From the NCBI GenBank assembly GCA_963931925.1, contig OZ007571.1:56682254-56746253 (forward strand): 64,000 bases of DNA, in the 5' to 3' direction. The notes beneath the pieces were generated by a model, which was not told where the DNA came from, did no database searches, and saw nothing but the letters and a program-made list of their open reading frames with translations. Position 1 is the first letter of the stretch; the number at the start of each line of letters is the position of its first letter. The position numbers were made by a program, and so were the translations under genes. Shown here in pieces: positions 27,401-33,659 of this stretch. Source of the stretch: Onchidella celtica (taxonomy: Eukaryota; Mollusca; Gastropoda; Systellommatophora; Onchidiidae).

Positions 27401-27747
27401 TGAACTGGTCGTAGATTTCGGTCTCCTTCAGAAAGGACAAGATGGGTTGCGGGTCCACTTGAGAAAATAATTCTTTCATGGATCCGCGGGCGTAGTGTTT
27501 CTTTCGGATGTATGCGCGAAATGCACACGTGTTAAAATTGAACTTTCTGGTGATTTCACAGGGCAAAGGGTCCATGGAAACCTACTGGTTACTAGGTGAG
27601 AAGGACGCTAATCCCGACATTGTGGTGACAGGTCACCAGCAACAACAGCATGATGACACAGCCCATTCAGGCACCAACCAACCTGTAAACGCCTCTGCTA
27701 CACTGAACCAACCCTTTGCTCACTCGTCTTCATCCACGGGCCAATGA
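204..27747 (+). CDS. Receptor-type guanylate cyclase, 3' part, 13 exons
   Basis: Exons: 204-260, 830-907, 3586-3690, 9386-9460 (alternative 8167-8238), 10743-10905, 14147-14293, 20319-20511, 20938-21090, 21698-21890, 22625-22799, 24925-25023, 26003-26094, 27562-27747. They join to 1716 nt (571 residues plus stop) with matching phases at every junction. The family makes cGMP from GTP on the cytoplasmic side of the membrane. Residues 1-270 are a kinase homology domain (YKGNLV, HGRLTS, WVAPELL). Residues 275-325 are the coiled-coil linker ending in RQMLPK. Residues 326-520 are the class III cyclase, with metal-binding Asp in FSDIVGF (350) and IGDGY (394), guanine-selecting Glu390 and Cys462, and Asn469/Arg473 of NTASRM. 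The natriuretic-peptide-receptor-like architecture is family knowledge; the ligand cannot be told because the extracellular domain lies before the window. The tail after WLLGEKD is Gln/Ser/Thr-rich and unlike anything I recognise. Confidence 0.93.
261..829 (+). other. Intron with GC donor; no other feature seen
   Basis: Intron between the first two cyclase exons. The antisense open frame over 194-715 has no recognisable motif and covers the exon and intron alike, so I read it as chance. The intron ends in a T-rich tract and CCACCAG acceptor. Confidence 0.5.
830..907 (+). CDS. Guanylate cyclase exon (kinase homology N-lobe)
   Basis: 26 codons, phase 0 to 0, beginning GNLV and ending KEFED. 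The acceptor is ttcttccaccag and the donor GTGAGT. In family members this segment reads like KGNLVAVK followed by a stretch leading to the (M/I)R-x-(M/L)-x-H-x-N-L strand; here the usual Ala-x-Lys is replaced (GNLVRQHT). The next exon continues directly with [10 protein letters not shown]. Confidence 0.82.
1726..1880. repeat. 31-bp tandem repeat, 5 copies
   Basis: Five almost identical units of 31 bp (AAGTCTTTGTGTGTGTCGGT followed by a poly-A-rich end). The first copy differs by one base. The antisense open frame here is a by-product. Confidence 0.95.
1959..2210. mobile_element. Inverted-repeat element family H, copy 1
   Basis: Shares its length with 29413-29696 and 46738-46975 (common cores include CAAGCTGTTTCAC and GAATTTCTCAG). 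The ends form a rough inverted repeat (CTTGTTTGTTCCA against AACAAGATCTAAGGTCGCG). Non-coding, so a MITE-like element is the best description. Confidence 0.6.
2370..2599. mobile_element. MITE family A, copy 1 (about 230 bp, long terminal inverted repeats)
   Basis: Begins GTGAGTGGATTCGGCGAAAT and ends with the near-perfect inverse through GATTCACTCAC; the inverted repeats run about 35 bp. The interior (GGCTAATCTTTCATATTATA) recurs in every copy. TA-containing flanks suggest a Tc1/mariner-type source, but this is inference. Confidence 0.82.
2862..3425 (+). repeat. Segmental copy of 8036-8412
   Basis: Matches 8036-8412 from TGTATGCCCATGCCTTTTCC to TTTTCTTCTTGTTTATTT, apart from a 187-bp insertion within the exon part. 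Includes the broken exon copy, its 5' flank and about 155 bp of 3' flank. Confidence 0.85.
3003..3263 (+). pseudogene. Broken third copy of the duplicated cyclase exon
   Basis: The first half ([11 protein letters not shown]) and last half ([14 protein letters not shown] donor) of copy A are present but split by about 187 bp after position 3052. The acceptor AG is lost (cttgccg instead of cttgcag). It lies upstream of the exon that should precede it, so it cannot act in normal order. Flanks match the copy A flanks closely, so it is a segmental copy rather than an ancestral exon. Confidence 0.75.
3457..3499 (+). repeat. (CAA)n microsatellite
   Basis: About 14 CAA units ending CAACAT. They would read poly-Gln in one frame, but this is intron sequence 87 bp upstream of a cyclase exon. 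Confidence 0.95.
3586..3690 (+). CDS. Guanylate cyclase exon (kinase homology, hinge)
   Basis: 35 codons, phase 0 to 0, starting [16 protein letters not shown] and ending CPKGSLQ. It matches the family pattern of (H)-x-N-L-(V)-x-(F/L)-x-G-(A/I)-C followed by the hinge (T/S)E(Y/H)C-x-(K)GSL(Q/R). The acceptor is tctcccttttcag and the donor GTACTG. The following exon must begin with the D/E-x-L segment, which fits both 8167-8238 and 9386-9460. Confidence 0.93.
3753..4250. mobile_element. AT-rich inverted-repeat element family C, copy 1
   Basis: Starts CAGCGTTGCCGGTGAAGATT and ends with the inverse CCGGCAACGCTG. The interior repeats AAATCCCAAGATCT-like words in both orientations. A second copy lies at 56875-57265 in opposite orientation. 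Non-coding. Confidence 0.72.
4607..4845. mobile_element. MITE family A, copy 2 (5' end decayed)
   Basis: Carries the family interior (GGCTAATCTTTCATATTATA) and the right terminal repeat (AAGCCCGATATCGGCAGATC) but not a recognisable left one. It contains a G-rich expansion at 4740-4792. Confidence 0.75.
4846..7333. other. Cyclase intron: purine microsatellite, otherwise unannotated
   Basis: 5280-5600 is GA-rich microsatellite with (ACAG)n at 5440-5467. 6440-6725 resembles 47890-48215 and the inverse of 45940-46195. 7140-7199 is an inverse fragment of the CCCGGGCAGGGCC family. The rest shows nothing I recognise. Confidence 0.5.
7342..7737. mobile_element. hAT-like MITE with 8-bp target duplication
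   Basis: Begins CAGTGGTTCTCA and ends TTGAGATCACTG, the classic hAT terminal pattern. Flanking octamers ACTTAGGC (7334-7341) and ATTTACGC (7738-7745) match at 6 of 8 positions. No transposase is encoded. Confidence 0.65.
7871..8030. repeat. (CT)n microsatellite with TTGT interruptions
   Basis: CT dinucleotides broken by regular TCGTT/TTGTT words, ending 136 bp before copy A of the duplicated exon. Open frames on both strands here are by-products. It could serve as an extended polypyrimidine tract. Confidence 0.95.
8167..8238 (+). CDS. Duplicated alternative cyclase exon, copy A
   Basis: 24 codons, phase 0 to 0, starting [14 protein letters not shown] and ending ILSDIVR. It is a clear paralogue of the 9386-9460 exon, one codon shorter, with an intact acceptor (gatttcttgcag) and donor (GTAAGT) and no stop. 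Sequence around it (about 8036-8412) is shared with 2862-3425. Because both copies are phase 0-0, either or both could be spliced in without breaking the frame; mutually exclusive use is inference. Confidence 0.72.
8413..9385. other. Cyclase intron between duplicated exons
   Basis: Contains a small inverted-repeat element at 9048-9205 (CAGGGCCGTCTTA against TAAGACGGCTCTGG). The rest of the stretch shows nothing I recognise. Confidence 0.5.
9386..9460 (+). CDS. Guanylate cyclase exon (kinase homology helix), copy B
   Basis: 25 codons, phase 0 to 0, starting [12 protein letters not shown] and ending LITDIVR. It matches the helix after GSLQ in the family (D-x-L-x-(N)-(D/E)-x-(I)-x-LDW-x-F-x-x-SL-x-x-D(I/L)V-(K/R)). 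The acceptor is gcacgtttcttgcag and the donor GTAAGT. Upstream copy A (8167-8238) encodes the same structural element and could replace it. Confidence 0.9.
10215..10690 (+). repeat. CATC-rich minisatellite, 48-bp unit
   Basis: The core 10329-10560 holds about five 48-bp units (CATCCATCTTTTCACCCATC); degenerate units lie on both sides. The + strand open frame over it runs into the cyclase exon by chance of frame. It lies directly upstream of the 10743 acceptor. Confidence 0.93.
10743..10905 (+). CDS. Guanylate cyclase exon (kinase homology, HGxL loop)
   Basis: 54 codons plus 1 nt. Starts [20 protein letters not shown] and ends KEQSKEK. It carries the receptor-cyclase version of the kinase catalytic loop: HG-x-L replaces HRD, so no phosphotransfer is expected. 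[13 protein letters not shown] stands in for the DFG region. The acceptor is ttattttacttttccag, right after a CATC-rich minisatellite. Confidence 0.92.
11765..12180. mobile_element. Foldback element family B, copy 1
   Basis: Ends are inverted: TATTTAGGCCGAATACGGCC at the left and GGCCGTATTCGGCCCAAATA at the right. The middle holds three copies of a short unit (AAAATGCGGTGATAATTGAC). A second copy lies at 22171-22476. Non-coding; the open frame 11583-11990 spans its edge and is rejected. Confidence 0.75.
12328..12370. repeat. (CA)n microsatellite
   Basis: Two CA runs separated by CGCGCGTA. The rest of 12181-12759 shows nothing I recognise. Confidence 0.9.
12760..13339. mobile_element. MITE family A, copy 3, split by a nested element
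   Basis: Left end GTGCGAGTGGATCTGGCGAA, right end CAGATCCATTCGCA. The family interior is interrupted at 12831-13236 by a different element. TA flanks both ends. Confidence 0.75.
12831..13236. mobile_element. Nested inverted-repeat element inside MITE A copy 3
   Basis: Begins TGCAGCTGCCCGACAAAATT and ends with the imperfect inverse CATTTTGTCAGGCGGCTACA. A half copy (TTTTGTCAGGCTGGCTGCG) is seen near 34998-35018. No coding capacity recognised; the short open frame 13050-13259 has no motif. Confidence 0.6.
13574..14052 (+). mobile_element. CCCGGCCCTGCCCGGG repeat family, copy 1
   Basis: Begins ACTAGCTGAGGTCCCCGGCC and ends in ATATAGTATAGATA. Related copies lie at 41766-42165, 56266-56788, 54095-54610 and, inverted, 51315-51830 and 7140-7199. 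The head contains a GC-rich imperfect palindrome and the tail is TA-rich. Class unknown. Confidence 0.65.
14147..14293 (+). CDS. Guanylate cyclase exon (kinase homology, APE region)
   Basis: 147 nt, phase 1 to 1. Encodes LWVAPELLR, then a [20 protein letters not shown] helix and REEPYS. This is the conserved APE motif and following C-lobe helix of the pseudokinase. The acceptor is ttttcaatcatcag and the donor GTAAGT. The next exon is 6 kb away because an LTR element sits in the intron. Confidence 0.93.
14786..16014 (-). repeat. 3' LTR of the - strand Gypsy element
   Basis: About 1229 bp. It is over 95% alike by eye to the solo LTRs at 23581 and (inverted) 30433. On the + strand it starts TGACACGAGCAGAG, where the other copies have TGTCACGAGC, and ends GAATCATGACA. 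Confidence 0.93.
16632..17242 (-). pseudogene. Gypsy RNase H and connection region
   Basis: RNase H degrades the RNA of the RNA/DNA hybrid during reverse transcription. Visible motifs are [26 protein letters not shown] and ETDHKPLL, ending [10 protein letters not shown]. It lies in a different frame from the reverse transcriptase upstream of it. Confidence 0.92.
17243..18529 (-). pseudogene. Gypsy GPY/F domain and reverse transcriptase (frameshifted)
   Basis: The first part carries integrase C-terminal GPY/F motifs ([19 protein letters not shown]). Then come reverse transcriptase motifs [60 protein letters not shown] and the catalytic YFDDI. The frame leaves the expected sequence near 17320. 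GPY/F before reverse transcriptase in one frame directly shows the reversed order. Confidence 0.94.
18435..19703 (-). pseudogene. Gypsy protease and integrase (frameshifted at its end)
   Basis: The protease active site LRDSGC is followed by the [10 protein letters not shown] flap region. The integrase has the zinc-binding [10 protein letters not shown] and CDTCQK, then the catalytic triad in [15 protein letters not shown] and [11 protein letters not shown]. The frame is lost after FAYRELPN, and the GPY/F continues in another frame. Confidence 0.93.
19806..20126 (-). pseudogene. Gypsy Gag remnant with one zinc knuckle
   Basis: A CCHC knuckle ([14 protein letters not shown], 19806-19847) is preceded by a basic, Arg/Pro/Ser-rich stretch to about 20100. 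The capsid part is missing because a deletion joins this region to the last 20 bp of the 5' LTR. Confidence 0.82.
20319..20511 (+). CDS. Guanylate cyclase exon (kinase homology C-lobe end)
   Basis: 193 nt, phase 1 to 2. Encodes [16 protein letters not shown], then [15 protein letters not shown], the conserved C-lobe end (CW-x-(E/D)DP-x-RP). The donor GTAAGT starts inside what would be a Ser codon completed by the next exon. The acceptor is gcttttgtttacatag. Confidence 0.94.
20512..21697. other. Two short cyclase introns; CT microsatellite
   Basis: 20512-20937 includes a patch like 1500-1575 (GACGTTCCGGGC) and ends in a long T tract. 21091-21697 contains (CT)n at 21408-21531. The open frames over the CT tract are by-products. 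Confidence 0.6.
20938..21090 (+). CDS. Guanylate cyclase exon (coiled-coil dimerisation linker)
   Basis: 153 nt, phase 2 to 2. Starts [19 protein letters not shown] and ends [10 protein letters not shown], the signalling helix that joins the pseudokinase to the cyclase and holds the dimer. The heptad pattern of Leu/Val/Ile is visible. The acceptor follows a long T tract. Confidence 0.95.
21698..21890 (+). CDS. Guanylate cyclase exon (catalytic core, first metal Asp)
   Basis: 193 nt, phase 2 to 0. Encodes [49 protein letters not shown] and DIYK. It holds the first metal-binding Asp of the class III cyclase. The acceptor is tattgttgtctctacag and the donor GTAAGG. Confidence 0.97.
22171..22476. 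mobile_element. Foldback element family B, copy 2 (left end missing)
   Basis: Parallels 11890-12176 from TTGGAATGGTCAGA to GGCCGTATTCGGCCCAAATA, including the short internal repeats. The left inverted end is absent. 21891-22170 shows nothing else. Confidence 0.75.
22625..22799 (+). CDS. Guanylate cyclase exon (second metal Asp, guanine Glu)
   Basis: 175 nt, phase 0 to 1. Starts [19 protein letters not shown] and ends RIGLHSG. It contains the guanine-selecting Glu of VETIGD and the second metal Asp. A 360-nt almost pure pyrimidine tract begins just after the donor (GTAGGC). Confidence 0.97.
22806..23165 (+). repeat. Pyrimidine minisatellite (TTCCTCCCTTCC type)
   Basis: Almost pure C/T on the + strand, with a repeated CTTTCTTGCTTTCCTTCCCC word about six times. 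Open frames on both strands are by-products. It starts 6 bp after a cyclase exon donor. 23170-23575 shows nothing further apart from a T run. Confidence 0.95.
23581..24806. mobile_element. Solo LTR of the Gmr1-type Gypsy family
   Basis: 1226 bp, TGTCACGAGC to ATCATGACA, with 5-bp terminal inverse repeats (TGTCA/TGACA) and target duplication ATTAT (23576-23580, 24807-24811). Same relative orientation as the 14786 LTR. No internal sequence is attached, so it arose by LTR-LTR recombination. Confidence 0.94.
24925..25023 (+). CDS. Guanylate cyclase exon (guanine Cys, transition-state residues)
   Basis: 99 nt, phase 1 to 1. Encodes [19 protein letters not shown] and [13 protein letters not shown]. 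The Cys of RYCLFGD selects guanine, and Asn and Arg of NTASRM stabilise the transition state. The solo LTR at 23581-24806 ends only 118 bp upstream of the acceptor. Confidence 0.97.
25119..25466. mobile_element. Inverted-repeat element family E, copy 1
   Basis: Begins CCAGAGAGTATAGATGAAAG and ends ATCTCTATACTCTCTGG. A longer match (inverse) is at 49449-49755 and a partial one at 46195-46390. No coding capacity recognised. 25467-26002 shows no feature except weak similarity to other dispersed patches. Confidence 0.7.
26003..26094 (+). CDS. Guanylate cyclase exon (C-terminal part of catalytic domain)
   Basis: 92 nt, phase 1 to 0. Encodes [12 protein letters not shown] and [15 protein letters not shown], matching the family's KIH(L/V)S segment and the strand before KGKG. 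The acceptor is tatgacacatttcag and the donor GTGGGA. Confidence 0.96.
26206..26436. mobile_element. MITE family A, copy 5 (decayed)
   Basis: Contains GTGTGGATCTGACAAAACCAG, GGCTAATCTTTTCGTAACGT and an end near CTCAAGCCCCATTTTTG. The rest of the intron (26437-27561) shows nothing I recognise. Confidence 0.65.
27562..27747 (+). CDS. Guanylate cyclase last exon and stop
   Basis: 186 nt including TGA at 27745-27747. Starts [15 protein letters not shown], the conserved end of the catalytic domain, then about 45 residues of low-complexity tail with QQQQ and SSSS. Tails of this kind vary between family members, so no function is inferred. Confidence 0.95.
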   Translation, partial: GKGSMETYWLLGEKDANPDIVVTGHQQQQHDDTAHSGTNQPVNASATLNQPFAHSSSSTGQ

Positions 27748-29412
27748 CATGATTACCCAGGCAACTGCTGGGCGGTGTCTTCAAACAAACTGATTCATGG
27801 AATTAATTTCTGTCATTTTCCTATGTAACTGTGATAACATTAATATTACACTGGAATTCACATGCAGAAAATTATCAGAGCAGCCGCCGTTTACCATAAT
27901 TATCGTCCCCTTAGAATGACAAGGTTCTACTTCCACTTTTTAGCTGAACTTTGTTACACGCTCTGTATATACTACACACGCTTTACTACTTTTCTACAGG
28001 CCTTCTCCATTGTGTATGAAAGTATCAAGCAGATTCGGGGTGTAATTTGTAAAGTATTACTTTAAAAAAAACAAACAAACAATATTCAAAGCTATGAATG
28101 AGCTTAATTATGAATCTTCAGTTCAATCATCAGCTCCTCAAAAGTTGATGAAAGGAGAACCTTGTCACTCAGAGGGGACCACTTCAAATGTGGAGGCCAT
28201 CAATAATTCACGTACGTTCGATTTTACCCTCCCCCCTCCCCACCACCCAATAGGCTTTTTTGCACTTGACCTCCCCCCCCCCCCCTTCAACCCACCCACC
28301 TACCCGCCCGCTTTTCCCCTTTTGTAGAAGCGTAGGTCCATAGGAATATATGGATGCCTATGTGTGAAAGTTTTTTCTAAACCAAACTTTTTAAAATATT
28401 TTTTTTTATTGAATTATTATGCCTTGATTGAAAAGCGAACGTACGCTTCCCCCACAACCCGCCTTCATGCCTTCCTCCTCGACAGCTTTGGAAGGAGTGA
28501 GCACATATTTCATGTCCTGAGTAGATCTGAGTGTCAAATCGCCGAGGCCCGCCGCATTTACTATTAAAAAAAAAACAAACCAAAAACTTCCATCTGGAGA
28601 ACTAAGTCGCCCGGGGGGGGGGGGGGGGAAGGATCCGCCTCCCTGCGACCCCCCCCCCTTCCACCCCACAAACGCTTCTGTCTCAAATAGAATTCCAACC
28701 CTCCACTTTTCATGGGCATTAGCAACTCCCACCCCCATCCCAGTTTACGTACTTTTTGGATGGGCCCCCGACTCTGGAAACTTTTACGTACGAATGTAGT
28801 TTACAGCAAATACTACATTGAATGAACATTCCAAACGCTTCAGTGGTTTTAAGTTTTCTGATTTAAATTGAAAGAGAGAAAACCGATTTTTTTTTATTGT
28901 GGTGTCGAAAGCGCAAACGAGTCTCATTTCTTTTTCTCTGTAGAAATCACGAGTTTTTTCCCAGAAAAAAAAAAAGTCAGAAAATTCATAATTGCTTTTT
29001 TTCCCAGAAAAATCATGATTATACCAAGGAGTGTCAGGTTAAAAATGAAAAATTTGAAAACCAGGGAGATCCACTGTTAGTAATAACGTCTTGTTAATCA
29101 TTTCATTTTTTTGCTCCATTCATTATCCATCTGTCATGTTATGACTGGGAGAGGAAACAAGGCTGGACGATTTTAATAAGACATTTTCGAGCTAGTCAAG
29201 AAATTCTATCAAGATCTGTATCAACATTTTTAGAATTTTTTTCCTTGCTTTTGGTGTACATGTATTTGTTGTTTTACACTTGAAAAGAGTCATGTGAATT
29301 TGATCATGTATAATAAATTCATTCCATATGTATACAGTGCACCGACAAGTCAGAAGTTACGGTTTTGGCGTTTATGTATTGTACATGCGTTTGCGAGGCC
29401 ACCAGGAGCAAA
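27748..29412 (+). other. Cyclase 3' flank and candidate poly(A) signal
   Basis: AATAAA at 29312-29317 is the clearest poly(A) signal on this strand after the stop; whether the 3' UTR reaches it is unknown. 27870-28180 is also found, diverged, at 50345-50545. 27183-27240 carries a short dispersed patch (TTTAACGGCACGTCGGCA) seen again near 44160. No further exon was seen. Confidence 0.35.
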
Positions 29413-29696
29413 TAGCGATCTTAATTCCTGTTGATTCGCTCTTCATTTTCTGGGGGGGGGGAAAAAGCAACCAATGAAGATCTCTTAGTATGTGTAGAGA
29501 AGAGGTATAACAAATGCACTCTATGAGACACTGTCTTGTTTAAAATGCTTCGTGACACACTTGTCATGTCAAGCTGTTTCACGGTTCCGATTTATTCTAA
29601 CATTTTAATACCAAAGCCGCGAACGTTTTTAAACGTTGAATTTCTCAGTTATGCAAAAAGTGGAGTTGGAACAAACAAGAACCGAGGTAGCGAAAT
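29413..29696. mobile_element. Inverted-repeat element family H, copy 2
   Basis: Matches 1959-2210 and 46738-46975 over CAAGCTGTTTCACGGTTCCG and AATTTCTCAGTTATGCAAAA. The inverse ends are diverged. 29697-30432 shows no further feature. Confidence 0.6.
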
Positions 29697-30432
29697 GGGC
29701 AAAAGGAAAAACTTAACAAAGTGAAATACGCTTGTGGGTTGATGAAACAGATTGGACTGTTGCAATCAGCAGCATAATCAATATCAGTTTCCTCACGTAA
29801 GTATGTGTAACACCAAAAAAAATCAAAAAAATCGACAAGGTGACAGCAGGGCTTCGAACAATGTGCCCCCCCCCCCCAAAAAAAATATTTGAAAAGTAGT
29901 ATGTTGGATAGCCACGAGTTAGAAACAATTATAGTCGGTCGGCTCTTGGCACCTGGTTAAAAACTAAACTAAAAAAATTGCCGTTGTTAGGGGACTTTTT
30001 ACATAAAAAGCTATATAGCTGAACATAACATTACTCAGTATTTCCTCTGCTTGGCTTTGTAATAATTAGACCACTTCCCCCTTCACACCAGTTTTGCTTT
30101 GAGGCCAGTTTTCACAGCCGACCAACAATGTAAAGAAACGTTTTTATATACAACAAAATCACAAAAGAGTTCGAAATAAAAAGGAAGAAAAATGTAGCTC
30201 TCGTGCATTAAAGACCTTCCTGACCGGAATATACGTGAACTCTCATGAAGGCTGAATCTGAAAAGAACTTGCTCCATTTTTTCAAGGTTCATAACTGCAT
30301 TGTCTTTATACCTTGGACACCCTCATTCAAAATGTCATGATCTGTTTTCAAATTAAAAATTTCATTTATCACTTTCATCTTTAATCACAATGTATTTGTT
30401 AAAAACTATTTTCATAAACTACAAATGACTCC

Positions 30433-31659
30433 TGTCATGATTCGGATGTTGTTAAAACTCACGCAGAGAGTGAGTTGTTGTTGTTTTACCAGGGCCATGA
30501 GAAATTGGCTGGTGGCCTTGAACGGCCCTCGCGAATTATAGTTGGTGAGTAAATAAATGTAAAGTTAAACAACGCTTGTCGGTTTTAATGTTCGTGATTA
30601 GAAGGAATGGAGTAGGGGTGAAACAAGGTGGGGATAGTTGACATTGTTAAGTATGACTAGACAAGTTTTTGCACGTTAACTGGCTGGTAGAATAGTGCAG
30701 ACGTATTACTACAATTAAAATGGTGGGAGGTTTCGGCCAATGAGATAGCTGAACTAATTGGGCCAGCGGACTAGCACTGCTGGGTAGTTAGTATAAAACA
30801 TCGTGTAACGTTCAGATTCATCGAATACAGACGAGCAGAAGCATCGTGTCGTGAAGTATCTCCGGTTGGCCAGTACCTGAACTGTGATTTGAAGACTAGA
30901 AGTCCTTGCTAACGGACTGACTGAGCTCTAGAAAGAAAGGTCTGAGTGGGCTGACCTTTGAAAGCCCACGCTGCGCTATTTTGATGTTCGCGCCTACCAG
31001 TAGGCGTGACCAATGGTAATATATCTTATTTGTTCAAGCATAATAGAAGATCAGAGATAGAGAGAGAACCACAGCCTCATAGGAAGTCTAAGGAAACCCC
31101 AGTTGGCACTCGACGACGAGTGGCCTGTGTTATAGAATTATTTCCATAGTATGATTGAAGTAATATGGCACATTGTTGATGAATTGAATAATGATTGTGC
31201 ATATATATAAATAGTTTTTTTGCAACTGCATAATTACCTACAAGCCGAAGAGTGCTTCTGTAGGCTTGGAACGTACTGGGCTCTCCTAACATTCAAGCCC
31301 ATATGATTTAGGGAGAGTTTGCCTGGCGACTGGCCAGTGGCGACTCAACTGTCACTTTAAATTGATATCTAGTTTCGTATAATATACCTATTTGCTATTG
31401 ATTGCAGTACATCCAATAAGGAACCATAATTACATGAGTATCATAGATTAAGTTAGTAATTAGAATTTATTGCTTTGAATATACCTCTATTGTCTTTTGT
31501 TTTGTTTATTAATATTTATGTAAAACATGGCCTGACCGGCCTGACATATATAGATACTCTAGTTGTTTAGTACTTTTCTTGTGTGGTTGTGTCCGAGTGT
31601 GAGTTAGCTGCCTCTCGTGCAGTCGAATGCTCCCCAAGAACCTAACTCTGCTCCTGACA
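30433..31659 (+). mobile_element. Solo LTR of the Gmr1-type Gypsy family, inverted
   Basis: 1227 bp, TGTCATGATTCGG to GCTCCTGACA, flanked by ACTCC (30428-30432 and 31660-31664). In this copy the LTR reads in transcription orientation on the + strand; TATAAAA at 30792-30798 is a plausible TATA box. Confidence 0.93.
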
Positions 31660-31981
31660 ACTCCGCATCGTTCATTTCCACGTCTGAAATCACTATTGTT
31701 GCTTGATACCGACAATTGTCTTTAAAAATATTGCCGTAATAAACCAGTTCAGAATAATGTAAATAATACGACCCTAAACCATGACGTCGGGCTCGTTTGA
31801 AATGCATTTGATAGCTAGAGATGAACATGACCGTAACTCACATTTACAAACTTTCCCTCTTTTATATAACTTTCCCTCTTTCATACAGATTTCACTGTAA
31901 ATGAATGGCAATATCTAAACTGAGATGTCTATACAAGTCTTGAATTTTTTTTTTTAGCATATAGATCCCTGTGAACAAGTC

Positions 31982-32302
31982 TGTACTGGTTAATGCAAGT
32001 ATCACTCGTCACCTATATATAGATATTGAGTAATTTACATGTACACTGGTCAGTGCAAAATATTGGGTCTTCTAGAGTGAGTTTGCTGTACTGGTCAATG
32101 CAAACATTGTTCATCTTCAGCTATACTGGTCATTGCAAAACATCACTGGTCATCTTTAGTGAGCTATAGACGATATCTGTTAATGCGAGAATCACCGGTC
32201 ATTTACGGTGAATTACCTGTACTGGTCATAGCAAAACATCAGTGGTCATCTAATGCGTTATGGAGGAAAGTGGTCAATGCAATGATCACTGGCCATTTAC
32301 AG
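31982..32302. repeat. Degenerate tandem repeat, about 45-bp unit
   Basis: Six or seven diverged units around TGTACTGGTCAATGCAAA followed by ATCACTGGTCAT. Each unit carries the ACTGGTCA word twice. 31665-31981 shows nothing else. Confidence 0.7.
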
Positions 32303-32378
32303 AATGTGGGCGAGGCCGTACGCCGGGCTTGAACGTGTGTGGGGGGCTTTATAATATGCAGTTAACAACGTTACAGTA

Positions 32379-33655
32379 AAAATAATTGCGTCTGCCGAGC
32401 AGAACCCATCCGTACTGCGCAAGGGTTTATGTGCAGTTTGTCAAAACTACAGTATATGATTTACCTTAACTGTGACTGCCGAGCAGAACTTAGCAGTACA
32501 CAACAAGCGCTTATAATATGCAGTTTGACAACGCTACAGTACAAATAATTGCGACTGCCGAGCAGAACCCATCCGTATGAAAGATTGGTTGCAATGCAAT
32601 TGAAGGCGCATCTTACCAACAAAGGCCTCTCTGTGAAATTTTAATCTGCGTACAGAGAGTTTCACTCTACAGAAACTGCCCTCTTGCGAGTCCACAACGA
32701 CATCAGATATGCAGAGCAGAAACAATGTGTGGCGCTCATTCTTCATGAGCGCAGTGCTGCATTTGATACGATTGACCAGGCTCTACTCTTAGCACGACTG
32801 AGATCATATTTCAAGATTGGGGGGAAGGCACTAGAATGGATTAAATCTTACCTAACTGACCGATCACAATCAGTTCTCATTCATTCCTCAACATCTGGAA
32901 GGGGTGCAATAACATCAGCATCAGCACCACTTATCTATGGGGTGCCTCAAGGCTCTGTCTTAGGGTCCATTCTGTTCATCATGTACACATCACCCCTATC
33001 AGACATCAGCAGTCATGGACTGAATTATCACCTGTACTCTGATGACACCCAAGTGTACATTCCCATCTGCCAGGGTGATGAGCAACTACGGATCCAGGCC
33101 ATCGAGAGCTGCTTACAGGATGTCAAGCAATGAATGATTGACAAACTCAAACTCAATGACAGCAATAATTTTACTTGGAGCAAAAAATTCTAGATCTAAT
33201 GTGAAAATTGATAACTTAAATCTGGACGGTACTACCGTCAACGTAACATCTGGAGCCATTAAGAACCTGGGCGTCTATTTCGACTCAGACTTGTCCATGA
33301 AAACCTATGTTACAAAACTTTGCCAAACAATGCACTTTCACTTGTTGAATATCAGTAAGATCAGAAAATGTATTGATGAAGAGACCGCAAAGATTCTGGT
33401 CCAGGCATTTATTGTCAGTCATCTAGATTATTGCAAACTCTTTGCTCATTGGTATCCCTGAGGCAACTATTTATAGATTACAAAAGATCCTGAGCAAGGC
33501 TGCTAGACTTTTTATAAAAAACATCAGAACATATTCAACCAGTTAAAAATAACTGCCTCTGTCGAGCAGAACCCATCCGTACTGAGTAAGGGCTTATGTG
33601 CAATTTGTCAAAGCTACAGTATACTAATTACTATTGCCTTGACTGCGACTGCCAC
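32379..33655 (+). repeat. Diverged repeat units interrupted by a LINE fragment
   Basis: Units with CTGCCGAGCAGAACCCATCC lie at 32390-32580 (three) and resume at 33550-33650. The LINE fragment is in between, so the array was probably there first. Confidence 0.7.
32578..33545 (+). pseudogene. Degraded non-LTR (LINE) reverse transcriptase fragment
   Basis: Open stretches at 32684-33133 and, in another frame, 33138-33461. Motifs are AAFDTIDQALLLARL, YLTDRSQSV, YGVPQGSVLG and YSDDTQVY in place of the usual Y-x-DD, then KNLGVYFDSDLSM and VSHLDYC. These are typical of CR1/L2/jockey-type reverse transcriptases. The endonuclease and 3' end are missing, and there is a frameshift at about 33135 and stops after 33461. 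Confidence 0.88.
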
Positions 33656-33659
33656 TTAG

